This document shows, piece by piece, positions 45,884-54,593 of a stretch of DNA of 64,000 nucleotides (positions are counted from its first letter, which is position 1; each line of letters begins with the position of its first letter). Origin of the DNA: Novosphingobium silvae (GTDB lineage: Bacteria; Pseudomonadota; Alphaproteobacteria; Sphingomonadales; Sphingomonadaceae). A program made the translations under genes and the position numbers. The stretch is from positions 62,001 to 126,000 of the forward strand of contig NZ_WVTD01000006.1 of the NCBI RefSeq assembly GCF_009856825.1, written 5' to 3'. A model generated the notes under the pieces. That model was not told the origin of the DNA. It was given only the letters and a program-made list of their open reading frames with translations, and made no database searches.

Positions 45884-46923
45884 AGCGGCTTCCATTCCTC
45901 TTCGGGGGAAAGCGGGGCGAAGATCGCCTCCAGCATGTCATCAGTGACGCCCTCGGGCGTGGCGGGGTGCCACTTGGGCGCATGGTCCTTGTCGACGATC
46001 ACCGCGCGCACGCCTTCGGCGAAGTCGGGCAGCACGAGGACGCGGCCGCCAATGCGGTATTCCATAGCCATGTTCTGCGCGAAGGTCTCCAGCCCCAGCG
46101 ACTCTTCGAGCTGGCGGAGCGATACCTTGCACGCCTGCGGGCTTTTGGTGCGCAGCGTGGCGAGTTCCTTTGCCGCCCACTCGCTGTCGTCCTCCTCGAG
46201 CGAGGCGAGCACCTGTTCCAGCGTGTCGAAGGCGAAGTGGCGGCGGATCGCACCGGCGTGTTCGGCGATCCTGGGTGCAGGCGCGCTCACCGCAAGCGAG
46301 GCGAGCACACCGCCGATCTCGTGCCCGCCTGCGATCCGTGCCTTGGCCTGCGCCAGCGCCTCGGCGGGAAGGTAGTGGGTCGCAAGGCCGGCCCAGAGGC
46401 ACTCCCCCCCGTCCAGCCGGGCGCCGGTGAGTGCCAGGAAATGTCCCACCCTGCCCTCGAGGCGCGAGAGGTACCAGCCTCCGCCCACGTCCGGGAACAG
46501 GCCGATCCCAGTCTCGGGCATCGCAAAGCGGGTGTTCTCGGTCGCCACGCGGTACCTCGCCGGCTGCGAGATGCCGACGCCGCCGCCCATGGTGATGCCG
46601 TCCATGAAGGCGACGACCGGTTTTTCGTAAGTGAACAGCTGGTGGTTGAGGCGATATTCCTCGAAGAAGAACCGGCGCCCGGCCTCCCCTCCATCGCCAA
46701 GGGCCGAATGGCGCAGGAGGTTGATATCGCCGCCCGAGCAGAAGCCCCTGCCCTCGGCATGTTCGATCATCACCACCTTGACGGCATCGTCGCGGGACCA
46801 CTGCGCCAGTTGGCCGATCATCGCCTCGCACATGCCGAGCGTCAGCGCATGGATGGCCTTGGGCCGGTTGAGCGAGACGATCCCTGCGACGCCTTCGCGC
46901 CGGAACAGCACTTCCTCGTTCAT
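45880..46923 (-). CDS. 3-hydroxyisobutyryl-CoA hydrolase
   Basis: A 347-aa crotonase-superfamily thioesterase. [54 protein letters not shown] and the long C-terminal helical part (EEWKPL end) are typical of HIBCH. It releases CoA from 3-hydroxyisobutyryl-CoA, protecting the cell from methacrylyl-CoA build-up. It lies 9 bp after the dehydrogenase stop and overlaps the hydratase start. Confidence 0.94.
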   Translation of the reverse strand: MNEEVLFRREGVAGIVSLNRPKAIHALTLGMCEAMIGQLAQWSRDDAVKVVMIEHAEGRGFCSGGDINLLRHSALGDGGEAGRRFFFEEYRLNHQLFTYEKPVVAFMDGITMGGGVGISQPARYRVATENTRFAMPETGIGLFPDVGGGWYLSRLEGRVGHFLALTGARLDGGECLWAGLATHYLPAEALAQAKARIAGGHEIGGVLASLAVSAPAPRIAEHAGAIRRHFAFDTLEQVLASLEEDDSEWAAKELATLRTKSPQACKVSLRQLEESLGLETFAQNMAMEYRIGGRVLVLPDFAEGVRAVIVDKDHAPKWHPATPEGVTDDMLEAIFAPLSPEEEWKPL

Positions 46924-46932
46924 GGGGTTCCC

Positions 46933-48075
46933 TTACTTCAGCAGATCGCGGCCGATGATCATGCGCATGACCTCGTTGGTCCCCTCGAGGATACGATGGA
47001 CGCGCAGATCGCGCCAGAAGCGCTCGATGGGGTAGTCCTTCAGGTAGCCATAGCCGCCGAAGACCTGCAGCGCACGGTCCACCACCGATGAACCGGTGTC
47101 GCTGGCGAGCAGCTTGGCCATAGCGGCGAAGCGGGTCTTGTCGGACGCGCCGGAGGTGACTTTCGCCGCGGCCATGTAGAGCAGCGCCCGTGCCGCTTCC
47201 AGTTCGGTCGCCATGTCGGCCAGGCGGAACTGCGTGTTCTGGAACTCGGCGATGGGCTGGTCGAACTGCCTGCGCTCCCGGGAGTACCCGATCGCCTCGT
47301 CGAGGCAGCGTTGTGCCCCGCCAAGCGAGCAGGCGCCGATGTTGATGCGCCCGCCGTCGAGTCCCGCCATGGCGAACCTGAAGCCGTCGCCTTCTGCTCC
47401 GATGCGGTTCTCGGCCGGCACGCGGCAGTCCTCGAAGATGACCTGCGCGGTGGGCGAGGCATTCCAGCCCAGCTTCTTCTCGGGCGCGCCGAAGCTGAGG
47501 CCCGGCGTATCCTTGTCGACCACGAAACAGGAGATGCCGCGCGACTTGTGCTCGCCGGTGCGCGCCATCACCACGTAGACGTCGTTCACGCCGCCGCCCG
47601 AGATGAACTGCTTGGTGCCGTTGAGGACGTAGGCGTCGCCCTCGAGCCGCGCGGTGGTCTTCAGCGCGGCCGCATCCGAACCCGAAGCCGGCTCGGTCAG
47701 GCAGTAGGAGACGATCTTTTCCATCGTCACCAGCTGCGGCAGATAGCGGTCCTTCAGGTGCTGGTCGGCGAAGGTGTCGATCATCCACGCGCCCATGTTG
47801 TGGATCGAGATGTAGGCGCTCGTGGCCGGACAGCCATAGGACATGGCCTCCATGATGAGCGCCGCCTCAAGCCGCCCGAGCCCGATGCCGCCGCTCTCTT
47901 CCGAGAGGTAGATCGCCCCGAAGCCCAGTTCTCCTGCCGCCTTCCACACATCGACGGGATAGTGGTGCTTCTCGTCCCACTCCGCCGCGAAAGGCGTGAT
48001 CCTGTCCGCCGTGAACTTGCGCGCGGTCTCCTGGATCGCAAGCTGGTCTTCGGTGAGGCCGAATTGTTCTGTCAT
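46933..48075 (-). CDS. Acyl-CoA dehydrogenase, isobutyryl-CoA type
   Basis: A 380-aa FAD enzyme. YCLTEPASGSDAAALKTTA binds FAD and substrate, FGAPEKKLGWNASPTAQVIFEDCRVP is the middle beta-domain, and Glu364 in LEGTNEVMRMIIGRD sits where MCAD carries its catalytic Glu. Operon context (HIBCH, ECH, MmsB downstream) points to isobutyryl-CoA, or branched short-chain acyl-CoA, as substrate. ATG 48075. First gene of the valine operon; 153 bp of upstream DNA without a clear promoter separates it from the lipoprotein gene. Confidence 0.94.
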   Translation of the reverse strand: MTEQFGLTEDQLAIQETARKFTADRITPFAAEWDEKHHYPVDVWKAAGELGFGAIYLSEESGGIGLGRLEAALIMEAMSYGCPATSAYISIHNMGAWMIDTFADQHLKDRYLPQLVTMEKIVSYCLTEPASGSDAAALKTTARLEGDAYVLNGTKQFISGGGVNDVYVVMARTGEHKSRGISCFVVDKDTPGLSFGAPEKKLGWNASPTAQVIFEDCRVPAENRIGAEGDGFRFAMAGLDGGRINIGACSLGGAQRCLDEAIGYSRERRQFDQPIAEFQNTQFRLADMATELEAARALLYMAAAKVTSGASDKTRFAAMAKLLASDTGSSVVDRALQVFGGYGYLKDYPIERFWRDLRVHRILEGTNEVMRMIIGRDLLK

Positions 48076-48228
48076 GGTGCCCTACGATTGAGGAGCCTCG
48101 TCATCCACGCGAGGCGCCGGTTATACAATTTCCGTCAACGATCCAGTCTTGGCCCGGCGACGAAGCACAGTCCCCGAGGCAGGCGAGCATGACCCGGCGC
48201 GGGTGCGGCGCGGTCACGCCCTCCCCAG

Positions 48229-48762
48229 TCAACGGCCGCAACGCGTGTACTTGAGCGGGCCGGGAAGCGCGTCCCTGCCATAGTCGCGCCGGATCATGGT
48301 CTTGCCATCGTCCTGCACGTCAAGCACCACGTCCTGGCTCCAGCTCTGCCCCTCTCCGGTATAGGCGAAAGTCGCGCGTATGCGGCTCTCGCCCGCTTCC
48401 CTGATCTCTCCCAGCTCCGCGACCGATTCGTAGAACTTGAGCCGCTTGGCCGACACTTCCAGCAGGCCCTTGGCATCGCCCTTGCTGCTGGTGCAGTCGG
48501 CGGGAACCAGGCCCCAGCGGCCACGGATGACTTCCGGGATCTCCGACATCGCCGTCGCCTCTCCGCCTGCGTCCGCCTTGGCCGCCTCCCTGGCCTCGTC
48601 CGGCTCAGCCTCGCCCGCTTCGGTGGTTTCCACCGGCGCGGGCGACTCCTGGAACACCTCCTCCGTCTGCGTCGCCTGCGTCGCGGTGGCGTCGGGCTCC
48701 TTGGAGCAAGCACCCAGCGTCAGCGCGGTCGAAGCAGTTATCAGGAAGAGCGTGCGGGTCAT
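48229..48762 (-). CDS. Lipoprotein of unknown function
   Basis: A 177-aa protein with lipobox LTLGAC (Cys19) after MTRTLFLITASTA, so it is lipid-anchored. An acidic, Thr/Glu/Ala-rich linker (residues 20-72) leads to a compact domain with VIRGRWGLVPADCTSSKGDAKGLLEVSA and YGRDALPGPLKYTRCGR, including a possible disulfide pair. GGAGA supports ATG 48762. It resembles other small sphingomonad lipoproteins with a WGL-x(4)-C pattern. No function is known. Confidence 0.82.
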   Translation of the reverse strand: MTRTLFLITASTALTLGACSKEPDATATQATQTEEVFQESPAPVETTEAGEAEPDEAREAAKADAGGEATAMSEIPEVIRGRWGLVPADCTSSKGDAKGLLEVSAKRLKFYESVAELGEIREAGESRIRATFAYTGEGQSWSQDVVLDVQDDGKTMIRRDYGRDALPGPLKYTRCGR

Positions 48763-48836
48763 CGGTCGTCTCCATTCACGGCACCGGATAAAGGTGGAAG
48801 AAACGCTCCTCCACCCCTCCGGTTGCCTCGCGAAGG

Positions 48837-50267
48837 TCAGCCGACAAGCTCGATGATGTCCCTGCCGAACAGTTCCTCGTCCGAAGGGATCACCTTGTTC
48901 TGAGCCAACGGCTTCGACACCCAGGTTTCGTTGATGAGGTCGCGCCAGGTCACGTTGTTGTTCGTGGCGTTGCCGCCCCACGAGCCGCAGCCGAGCGAGA
49001 ACGTCTGGCGCATGCCGTTCCACAGGTTGCCCGAGTTCGACGCCGATTGGGGTTGGTTGACCATCACGCGACTGGTCTTGGTGCCGGCGGCCAGCTTCAT
49101 GATGTTCTCGTCGCTGGTCGAGTAGATGCCGCAGGAATGGCCCTGCCCCTGATAGCCCTGGATCGCGTTCGTCAGCCGGATCGCCTCGTCAATGTCGCTG
49201 GCGCGGTAGAGCGCCATGGTGACGGTCATCTTCTCGCCGGAGAACTTGTGGTCGGGGCCATAGCCGGTCTCGGGCACGATGAAGAAGGCGGTGCCTTCGG
49301 GGATCGTGAAGCCGGCATAGTCAGCGATGAACTGCGGCGACTGGGCGACCACCTTGGCGTTGATGTGCTCGCCGTCCTCCCATATCGCGTTCTCCAGCCT
49401 CGTCTTGTTCTCGCCCTCGACCACGAAGCCGCCCTTGGCTTTCAGCTTCTCCAGCATCTGGTCGTAGATCGCGTCGAGAAGAATGACGGAGTTGTCCGAC
49501 GAGCACGAGGCCGCATAGTCCAGCGTCTTCGACAGGAGGATCTTCGCCGCCGCGTCGTCGAGATCGGCGGTGTCGTCCACCGTGATGACAGCATTGCCCA
49601 CGCCCACGCCGAGCGCCGGAGTGCCCGAGGAATAGGCGGCCTTCACCATCGGCGTGCCACCGGTCGCAAGGATGCGGTCGCACTGCTTCATGACCTCGTT
49701 GGTCTTCTCCACCGAAGGCTGCTCGATCGGGATCACGAGGTCGGCAGGCGCGCCCATCTTGACCAGCGCGTCGCGCATCAGGTTGCAGATCTTGGCGTTG
49801 ACGAACTTGGCGCGCGGGTGCGGGCAGATGATGATCGAATTGCGGCCCTTGACCGCGCTGATCGCCTTGATGACCGGCGTCGCCTCGGGGTTGGTCGAGG
49901 GGCTGAGGGCTCCGATCACGCCCACCGGCTTGGCGATCTTGACGATGTTGCGCTCGCGGTCCTCCTCGATGATGCCGACGGACTTGTCGCCGAGGATGTC
50001 CATCAGCGTGGCGCGCGTCTTGATCGAGATTTTCTTGAACTTGCCCTCGTAGTTGCCGAGCTGCGTTTCCTCCACCGTCTCGCGGGCGAGCTCCTCGTCC
50101 ATCCCGGGCCGGCACACGGCGTAGACCATGCCGCGGATCCAGCGGTCGACATCCTCCTGCGTCGCGTTCTCGATCGACGCCTGCGCAGCGCGCGAGCGGG
50201 CGACCAGCGCGGCGACCTCGTCGGCGACCGGACTCGGAGTTTCGGCGATCAGTTCGGCAGTGGCCAT
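48837..50267 (-). CDS. CoA-acylating aldehyde dehydrogenase (EutE/SauS/AdhE-N like)
   Basis: A 476-aa protein of the acylating branch of aldehyde dehydrogenases. GVIGALSPSTNPEATPVIKAISAVKGRNSII, the nucleophile Cys in YAASCSSDNSV, and the C-terminal LGCGSWGGNATNNNVTWRDLINETW are hallmarks shared with AdhE N-domains and SauS. It interconverts an aldehyde, NAD and CoA with an acyl-CoA. AAGGGAAG supports ATG 50267. There is no alcohol dehydrogenase, transporter or microcompartment gene nearby, so the substrate is unclear. Sulfoacetaldehyde, acetaldehyde or a catabolic short-chain aldehyde are candidates. Confidence 0.88.
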   Translation of the reverse strand: MATAELIAETPSPVADEVAALVARSRAAQASIENATQEDVDRWIRGMVYAVCRPGMDEELARETVEETQLGNYEGKFKKISIKTRATLMDILGDKSVGIIEEDRERNIVKIAKPVGVIGALSPSTNPEATPVIKAISAVKGRNSIIICPHPRAKFVNAKICNLMRDALVKMGAPADLVIPIEQPSVEKTNEVMKQCDRILATGGTPMVKAAYSSGTPALGVGVGNAVITVDDTADLDDAAAKILLSKTLDYAASCSSDNSVILLDAIYDQMLEKLKAKGGFVVEGENKTRLENAIWEDGEHINAKVVAQSPQFIADYAGFTIPEGTAFFIVPETGYGPDHKFSGEKMTVTMALYRASDIDEAIRLTNAIQGYQGQGHSCGIYSTSDENIMKLAAGTKTSRVMVNQPQSASNSGNLWNGMRQTFSLGCGSWGGNATNNNVTWRDLINETWVSKPLAQNKVIPSDEELFGRDIIELVG

Positions 50268-50621
50268 TATCCATCTTCCCTTTGTTTACGCACGGTTTCC
50301 GGGCCGACAGGCCCCGCAGTAAGCAAGCGTTCGATCGTCCTTGACCCTTCGGGCTTTCAGCCCCGCAAGCGACAGGCGATCCGTTACACCCTCGTTACCT
50401 GCCCTTTCCGCAAAGTCAGAGCAAGCTTTTTAAGCGCGCGATTAAATTGCATCGACTATCCTTAATCGGAGGCTTCCGTCGATAAACCAGTCCCGAAAAG
50501 CAGCGCCGTTCTCACAGATGACCTTGCCCTATTGCCCAGCACAGTCCTTGCGGGCACTAGGGCATGGCGATATCGCGGCGGCGCGTTCTTTGCGGGGCTC
50601 AGCAGAAAAAGGGTTGTGGGT
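50268..50621. promoter_or_regulatory. 354-bp divergent control region, one dyad
   Basis: It separates the acylating dehydrogenase from the flavin reductase. The centre (50415-50470) is AT-richer than its surroundings. CGATTAA (50439-50445) and TTAATCG (50462-50468) form an inverted repeat with a 16-bp spacer, a plausible operator. No promoter hexamers are convincing and no gene is seen. Confidence 0.35.
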
Positions 50622-51113
50622 GTGAGTGAGACGACGATCGATCCGGCTGCCTTCCGCAAGGTCCTTGGAAGCTATCCCACGGGCGTGTGCGTGATCACCG
50701 CTCTTGCGGACGGAAAGCCCGCGGGCATGGTGGTCGGCAGCTTCACTTCGGTCTCGCTCGACCCGCCGCTGGTAGGCTTCTTCCCCGACAAGTCGTCCAC
50801 CTCCTGGCCCCTGATCGAGAAGGCCGGACATTTCTGCGTCAACGTCATGGCGAGCGACCAGGGCGATGTCTGCCGTGCCGTCACCGCCCGGGGCGAGGCG
50901 AAGTTCGTGGGCGTGGAGTACGCGGTTTCGGAAAACGACCTGCCGATCATCGCCGATTCGATCGCCGCGATCGAGTGCAGGCTCTATTCGGTCACCGAGG
51001 CGGGCGACCACTGGTTCGTGCTGGGCCAGGTCCTGCGCATGGAAACCGTGCGCGAAGACGATCCCATGCTGTTCCATCGCGGCCGCTACGGCAGCTTCGC
51101 CGAGCGCATGTAA
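50622..51113 (+). CDS. Flavin reductase-like protein
   Basis: A 163-aa protein of the flavin reductase/DIM6 family: LGSYPTGVCVITALADGKPAGMVVGSFTSVSLDPPLVGFFPDKSSTSW and VNVMASDQ are diagnostic FMN-binding segments. Start is GTG 50622, with AAAAAGGG upstream. Such proteins supply reduced flavin to two-component monooxygenases. No oxygenase gene is adjacent, so the partner is elsewhere or it serves as an FMN oxidoreductase on its own. It opens a same-strand run with an SDR and a hydrolase. Confidence 0.87.
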   Translation: MSETTIDPAAFRKVLGSYPTGVCVITALADGKPAGMVVGSFTSVSLDPPLVGFFPDKSSTSWPLIEKAGHFCVNVMASDQGDVCRAVTARGEAKFVGVEYAVSENDLPIIADSIAAIECRLYSVTEAGDHWFVLGQVLRMETVREDDPMLFHRGRYGSFAERM

Positions 51114-51198
51114 GGGCGGTATCGCGCCAGCGGTTTGATTCTACCGGCATCTGTGCTGTTCATCCGTTCAGCACATTCAATCCGGGAGAGCCCTTCGC

Positions 51199-51951
51199 AT
51201 GACACGTTCGCTTGACGGCAAGGTTGCCGTGATCACCGGCGCCGGCTCGGGCATCGGCAGGGGCATCGCCCTGCGCCTTGCCGAGGACCGCGCGGCCATC
51301 GCCGTGTGGGACCTCAATCCCGACGGCGCGGCCGAGACAGTCAGGATGGTCGAGGACGCAGGCGGCAAGGCGATCGCCATCACGGTCGACTGTTCCGACC
51401 GTGCGGCAATCAGGGCGGCCGCCGACGCGACCCGTTCAACGCTGGGGCCGATCACCATTCTGGTCAACAACGCCGGCATCGCGCCTTTCACCCCTTTCGC
51501 CGACATCGAGGAGGAGGAATTCGACCGGGTGATACGCGTCAATCTGAAGGGGCCCTGGCTGGTCACGAAGGAAATCGTGCCCGACATGCTGGCGGCCGGA
51601 TGGGGCCGCATCATCAACATCACGTCTTCCTCCACGCAGTCGGGCTCCTTCGCACAGAGCCACTACGTCGCCTCGAAGGGAGGACTGCTCGGTCTCACCA
51701 AGGCGCTCGCGCTGGAACTGGGCAAGACCGGCATCACCGCGAACATGATCCCGCCCGGATCGATCGACACCCCGATGCTGCGCGGCGCGCCGATCGATGC
51801 CGAAGCCTATGGCGCATCGCTCCCCGTTGATCGCCTCGGCAAGGTCGCGGACATCGCTGCGGCGGCGGCTTTCCTCGCCTCCGACGAAGCGGGCTACATG
51901 ACCGGGCAGACGATCAGCACCAACGGCGGGCGCTACATGGGTTCGGCCTGA
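51199..51951 (+). CDS. SDR oxidoreductase
   Basis: A 250-aa classical short-chain dehydrogenase. TGAGSGIG at 13-20, NNAG at 90-93, Ser near 143-145, Tyr156 and Lys160 (YVASK) complete the active site. TGQTISTNGGRYM is the usual C-terminal segment. Asp38 (WDLN) after the second strand favours NAD over NADP. ATG 51199 follows GGGAGAG. Substrate not predictable; it may belong to the neighbouring flavin reductase/hydrolase/aldolase genes. Confidence 0.9.
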   Translation: MTRSLDGKVAVITGAGSGIGRGIALRLAEDRAAIAVWDLNPDGAAETVRMVEDAGGKAIAITVDCSDRAAIRAAADATRSTLGPITILVNNAGIAPFTPFADIEEEEFDRVIRVNLKGPWLVTKEIVPDMLAAGWGRIINITSSSTQSGSFAQSHYVASKGGLLGLTKALALELGKTGITANMIPPGSIDTPMLRGAPIDAEAYGASLPVDRLGKVADIAAAAAFLASDEAGYMTGQTISTNGGRYMGSA

Positions 51952-52002
51952 CGCGTCTTTACTCCAGCTTTACTCCGGCGAGCGGCGAGCTAACCTGTCC
52001 GC

Positions 52003-52800
52003 ATGGATCTGGCACCATTTCGCGTCGAACTCGATCAGGCGGAAATCAGCGGCGTGCGGCGGGCAGGCACCGGCACGCCGCTTGTGCTGCTCCATGGCTT
52101 CGGCGGATCCTGGCAGGACTGGCGCCAGGTGATCGCCGCCCTGCCTTCCGGGCGCCCTCTGGTGGCCTATGACCAGCGCGGTTTCGGAAACTCGCGCGCG
52201 GAGCCGGGGACGCCCTTCTCCCATGCCGAAGACCTGCTGGCCGTTCTCGACGCGCTTGGGATCGACTGCGCGCACCTTTGCGGCATGTCGTTGGGCGGAG
52301 CGAGCGTGCTGAACATGGCGCTGGATGCGCCCGATCGGGTGGCGCGTCTCGTGCTCGTCAGCCCCCTGATCGTGGGATGGTCCTGGTCGGCCGAATGGGT
52401 CGAGCGGTGGAAGCAGATCGGGCGTGCGGCGCGTGGTGGCGACATGGCCCACGCCCGTGAACTGTGGTGGCGTCACCCGCTCTTCGACAGCGTACGCGAG
52501 AGTGCCGGGGGGCAGGCGCTGCACGATGCGGTCATGGCTTTCCCCGGCCGCCAGTGGGTGCAGGACGACCAGCGCCCCGCCCTTCCCGACGTCGACCGCC
52601 TCTCCAGCCTGGCGCTGCCGACGCTGCTGCTCACCGGCGCACGCGACACAGAAGACTTCAGGCTCATCGCCGACGCGATTGCGGCCTTGGCCACGAACGT
52701 CACGCGCATCGACCATGCCCACGCGGGACACATGCTGAACCTCGAAAATCCTGAGAGCATCGCTGCCGAGATCGGGCAGTTCCTCGAAGCCGAGGGCTGA
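52003..52800 (+). CDS. Alpha/beta hydrolase
   Basis: A 265-aa protein. HGFGGSWQDW forms the oxyanion hole, Ser96 in GMSLGG is the nucleophile, and the Asp in LLTGARDTEDF with the His in HAGHMLNLENP complete the triad. The fold matches esterases and C-C hydrolases (MhpC/DmpD-like). In a catabolic setting, ester or ring-fission-product hydrolysis is possible. No signal peptide. Confidence 0.88.
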   Translation: MDLAPFRVELDQAEISGVRRAGTGTPLVLLHGFGGSWQDWRQVIAALPSGRPLVAYDQRGFGNSRAEPGTPFSHAEDLLAVLDALGIDCAHLCGMSLGGASVLNMALDAPDRVARLVLVSPLIVGWSWSAEWVERWKQIGRAARGGDMAHARELWWRHPLFDSVRESAGGQALHDAVMAFPGRQWVQDDQRPALPDVDRLSSLALPTLLLTGARDTEDFRLIADAIAALATNVTRIDHAHAGHMLNLENPESIAAEIGQFLEAEG

Positions 52801-52914
52801 TCCCGACTGCCTCTTCCCCGCCGCGCGAGCGTGGGCGCGATGAGTGGAAGGGGTGCTATTGACGAGCCCGGCGCCAGACGGAACTGATCGCCTCCAGGTA
52901 CGGGAGACGAGAGC

Positions 52915-53319
52915 ATGAACCCACCGCGGCCCAGGCCGAAGCTGGACGAGGAAAACACCGCCTTCTGGACCGGCGGTGCGCAAGGGCGCCTCAATATCGT
53001 GCGCTGCGGTGACTGCGGACAGTTCACCCATCCTCCCCGCGTCCTGTGTCGCCACTGCCAGTCCGAGAACATCGAGCCGCACGCTGTCGCCGGCACCGGC
53101 GTGATCGACACGATGACGATCAACCACCAGCCCTGGGCCAAGGGCCTCGAAGTGCCGTACGTCATCGCCCGCGTGGCGCTGAACGGCGTGCCGGGCGTCT
53201 ATCTTACCACCAACATCGTCAATTCCCCGGTCGAGGATGTCGCCTTCGGAGACCGCGTCAGGGTCGTATTCGAGGAACAGGACGGCATCTTCTATCCGCT
53301 GTTCGAGAAGGTGGGCTGA
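52915..53319 (+). CDS. DUF35 OB-fold acyl-CoA-associated protein
   Basis: A 134-aa protein with an N-terminal zinc ribbon (Cys31, Cys34, Cys45, Cys48: CGDC and CRHC) and a C-terminal OB fold (GTGVIDTMTINHQPW, YVIARVALNGVPGVYLTTNI, FGDRVRVVFEEQDG). DUF35 proteins pair with thiolase-like or Ltp2-like partners and supply part of the active site. The partner gene begins 3 bp downstream. GGGAGACGAGAG lies before ATG 52915. Confidence 0.92.
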   Translation: MNPPRPRPKLDEENTAFWTGGAQGRLNIVRCGDCGQFTHPPRVLCRHCQSENIEPHAVAGTGVIDTMTINHQPWAKGLEVPYVIARVALNGVPGVYLTTNIVNSPVEDVAFGDRVRVVFEEQDGIFYPLFEKVG

Positions 53320-53322
53320 GCC

Positions 53323-54489
53323 ATGGCAAGCAAGGAAGCCTACATCACCGGCGTCGGCCAGTCCGAAGTAGGCGTGCGCCTGCCCCGCCATCCCCTGCTC
53401 CTCACGCTGGACGCGGCCCGCGAAGCCGTGGCCGAGGCGGGACTGACTTTCGAGCAGATCGACGGGGTTTTCTCCTTCCCGGGCAAGGCGAACGGGTACC
53501 TCGCCTTCTCGCCCGTCGGCACGGACGAGGTCATCGAAGCGCTGGGGATCAGGTCGAAATGGCAGATGGGCGCCATGGAGCAGCCCGCCCAGCTTGCCGC
53601 CATCGCGATGGCGGCCTGGGCCGTGAAGCAGGGCATTTGCCGCCACGTCCTGTGCTTCCGAACCGTCTACGAGGCGGGCGGCATGGCCGATCCCGCGCAG
53701 TACATGCCGCAGCGCTCCGAAACCGTGTCGGGCGCCTCGCAGTGGACCAGCCCGTTCTGGGCGACCTCGGCCGCCTGCTGGACCGCGCAGTACGCCGCGC
53801 GCCACGTCCACAAGTACGGCATGACCCGCGAGCAGCTGGGTCAGATCGCCCTCAACGCATCGCGCAACGCCATGCTCAACCCGCGCGCGAGGGCGATCAC
53901 GAAGGAGGAGCTGACGCTCGACAGGTACATGGACGCGCGGATGATTTCGACGCCGCTGTGCCTTTACGATTGCGACAGGTTCTCCGATGCCTCCACCGTG
54001 GTCATCGTCTCTGCGGAAGACGCGCTGGACGAGGTGACCTGCCGGCCGGTGCGGATCGCCGCGATGTCCGGTTCGGTCGACCGCTACTCATGGGACCAGG
54101 CGGAGTGGCCCGCCGCCTATGACGCCGGGCGCGACCTGTGGCAGCATACCGACTACACCGTGGAAGACGTCGACACGGCGCAGTTCTACGACGGTTTCGC
54201 GTTCCTGCCGATTACCTGGCTGGAGGGCCTGGGCTTTTGCGAAAAGGGCGAAGGCGGTCGCTTCATCGAGGGCGGCACGCGGATCGCGCGCGACGGGGAA
54301 CTGCCGCTCAACACCTCGGGCGGACAGCTTGGGGCAGGCCGCCTACACGGCTTCGGCTTCGCGCACGAGGCCGTGACCCAGTTGCGCGGGAAGGCCGGAG
54401 AACGCCAGATCCCGGGAGACCCGAAAGTGGCCGTGGCGACTTCGGGCGGCGGGCCGCTGGCGGCAGCGCTGCTCCTCGCCCGGGACTGA
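53323..54489 (+). CDS. Thiolase-superfamily lipid-transfer protein (Ltp2-like, possible aldolase)
   Basis: A 388-aa thiolase fold: YITGVGQSEVGVRLPRHPLLL, GVFSFPGK, SDASTVVIVSAEDAL, FYDGFAFLPITWLEGLGFCEKGEGG and LNTSGGQLGAGRLHGFG. The CxSG nucleophile motif of true thiolases is missing; the matching stretch (82-95) reads MGAMEQPAQLAAIA. Ltp2 of steroid degraders likewise lacks this Cys and cleaves beta-hydroxyacyl-CoA by retro-aldol chemistry, using Tyr and a DUF35 partner. The Tyr in QFYDGF is a candidate base. The DUF35 gene is 3 bp upstream. A side-chain-shortening aldolase is a reasoned guess. Confidence 0.85.
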   Translation: MASKEAYITGVGQSEVGVRLPRHPLLLTLDAAREAVAEAGLTFEQIDGVFSFPGKANGYLAFSPVGTDEVIEALGIRSKWQMGAMEQPAQLAAIAMAAWAVKQGICRHVLCFRTVYEAGGMADPAQYMPQRSETVSGASQWTSPFWATSAACWTAQYAARHVHKYGMTREQLGQIALNASRNAMLNPRARAITKEELTLDRYMDARMISTPLCLYDCDRFSDASTVVIVSAEDALDEVTCRPVRIAAMSGSVDRYSWDQAEWPAAYDAGRDLWQHTDYTVEDVDTAQFYDGFAFLPITWLEGLGFCEKGEGGRFIEGGTRIARDGELPLNTSGGQLGAGRLHGFGFAHEAVTQLRGKAGERQIPGDPKVAVATSGGGPLAAALLLARD

Positions 54490-54520
54490 GGCAGAGGTCT
54501 GAGACAAGACAGGCCGGCTC

Positions 54521-54551
54521 CGACCCCGCGGGCTCTCCTCCCGCGGGGTCG
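54521..54551. terminator. Perfect 12-bp-stem hairpin between convergent genes
   Basis: CGACCCCGCGGG and its exact complement flank a 7-nt loop (CTCTCCT). It lies 32 bp past the Ltp2-like stop and 43 bp past the stop of the opposing acyltransferase gene. No T-run is present. It is a likely bidirectional transcription end. Confidence 0.55.
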
Positions 54552-54593
54552 GGGACGACGATGGCAGATCGCACGCGCGCTGCCCTGCCCGCC

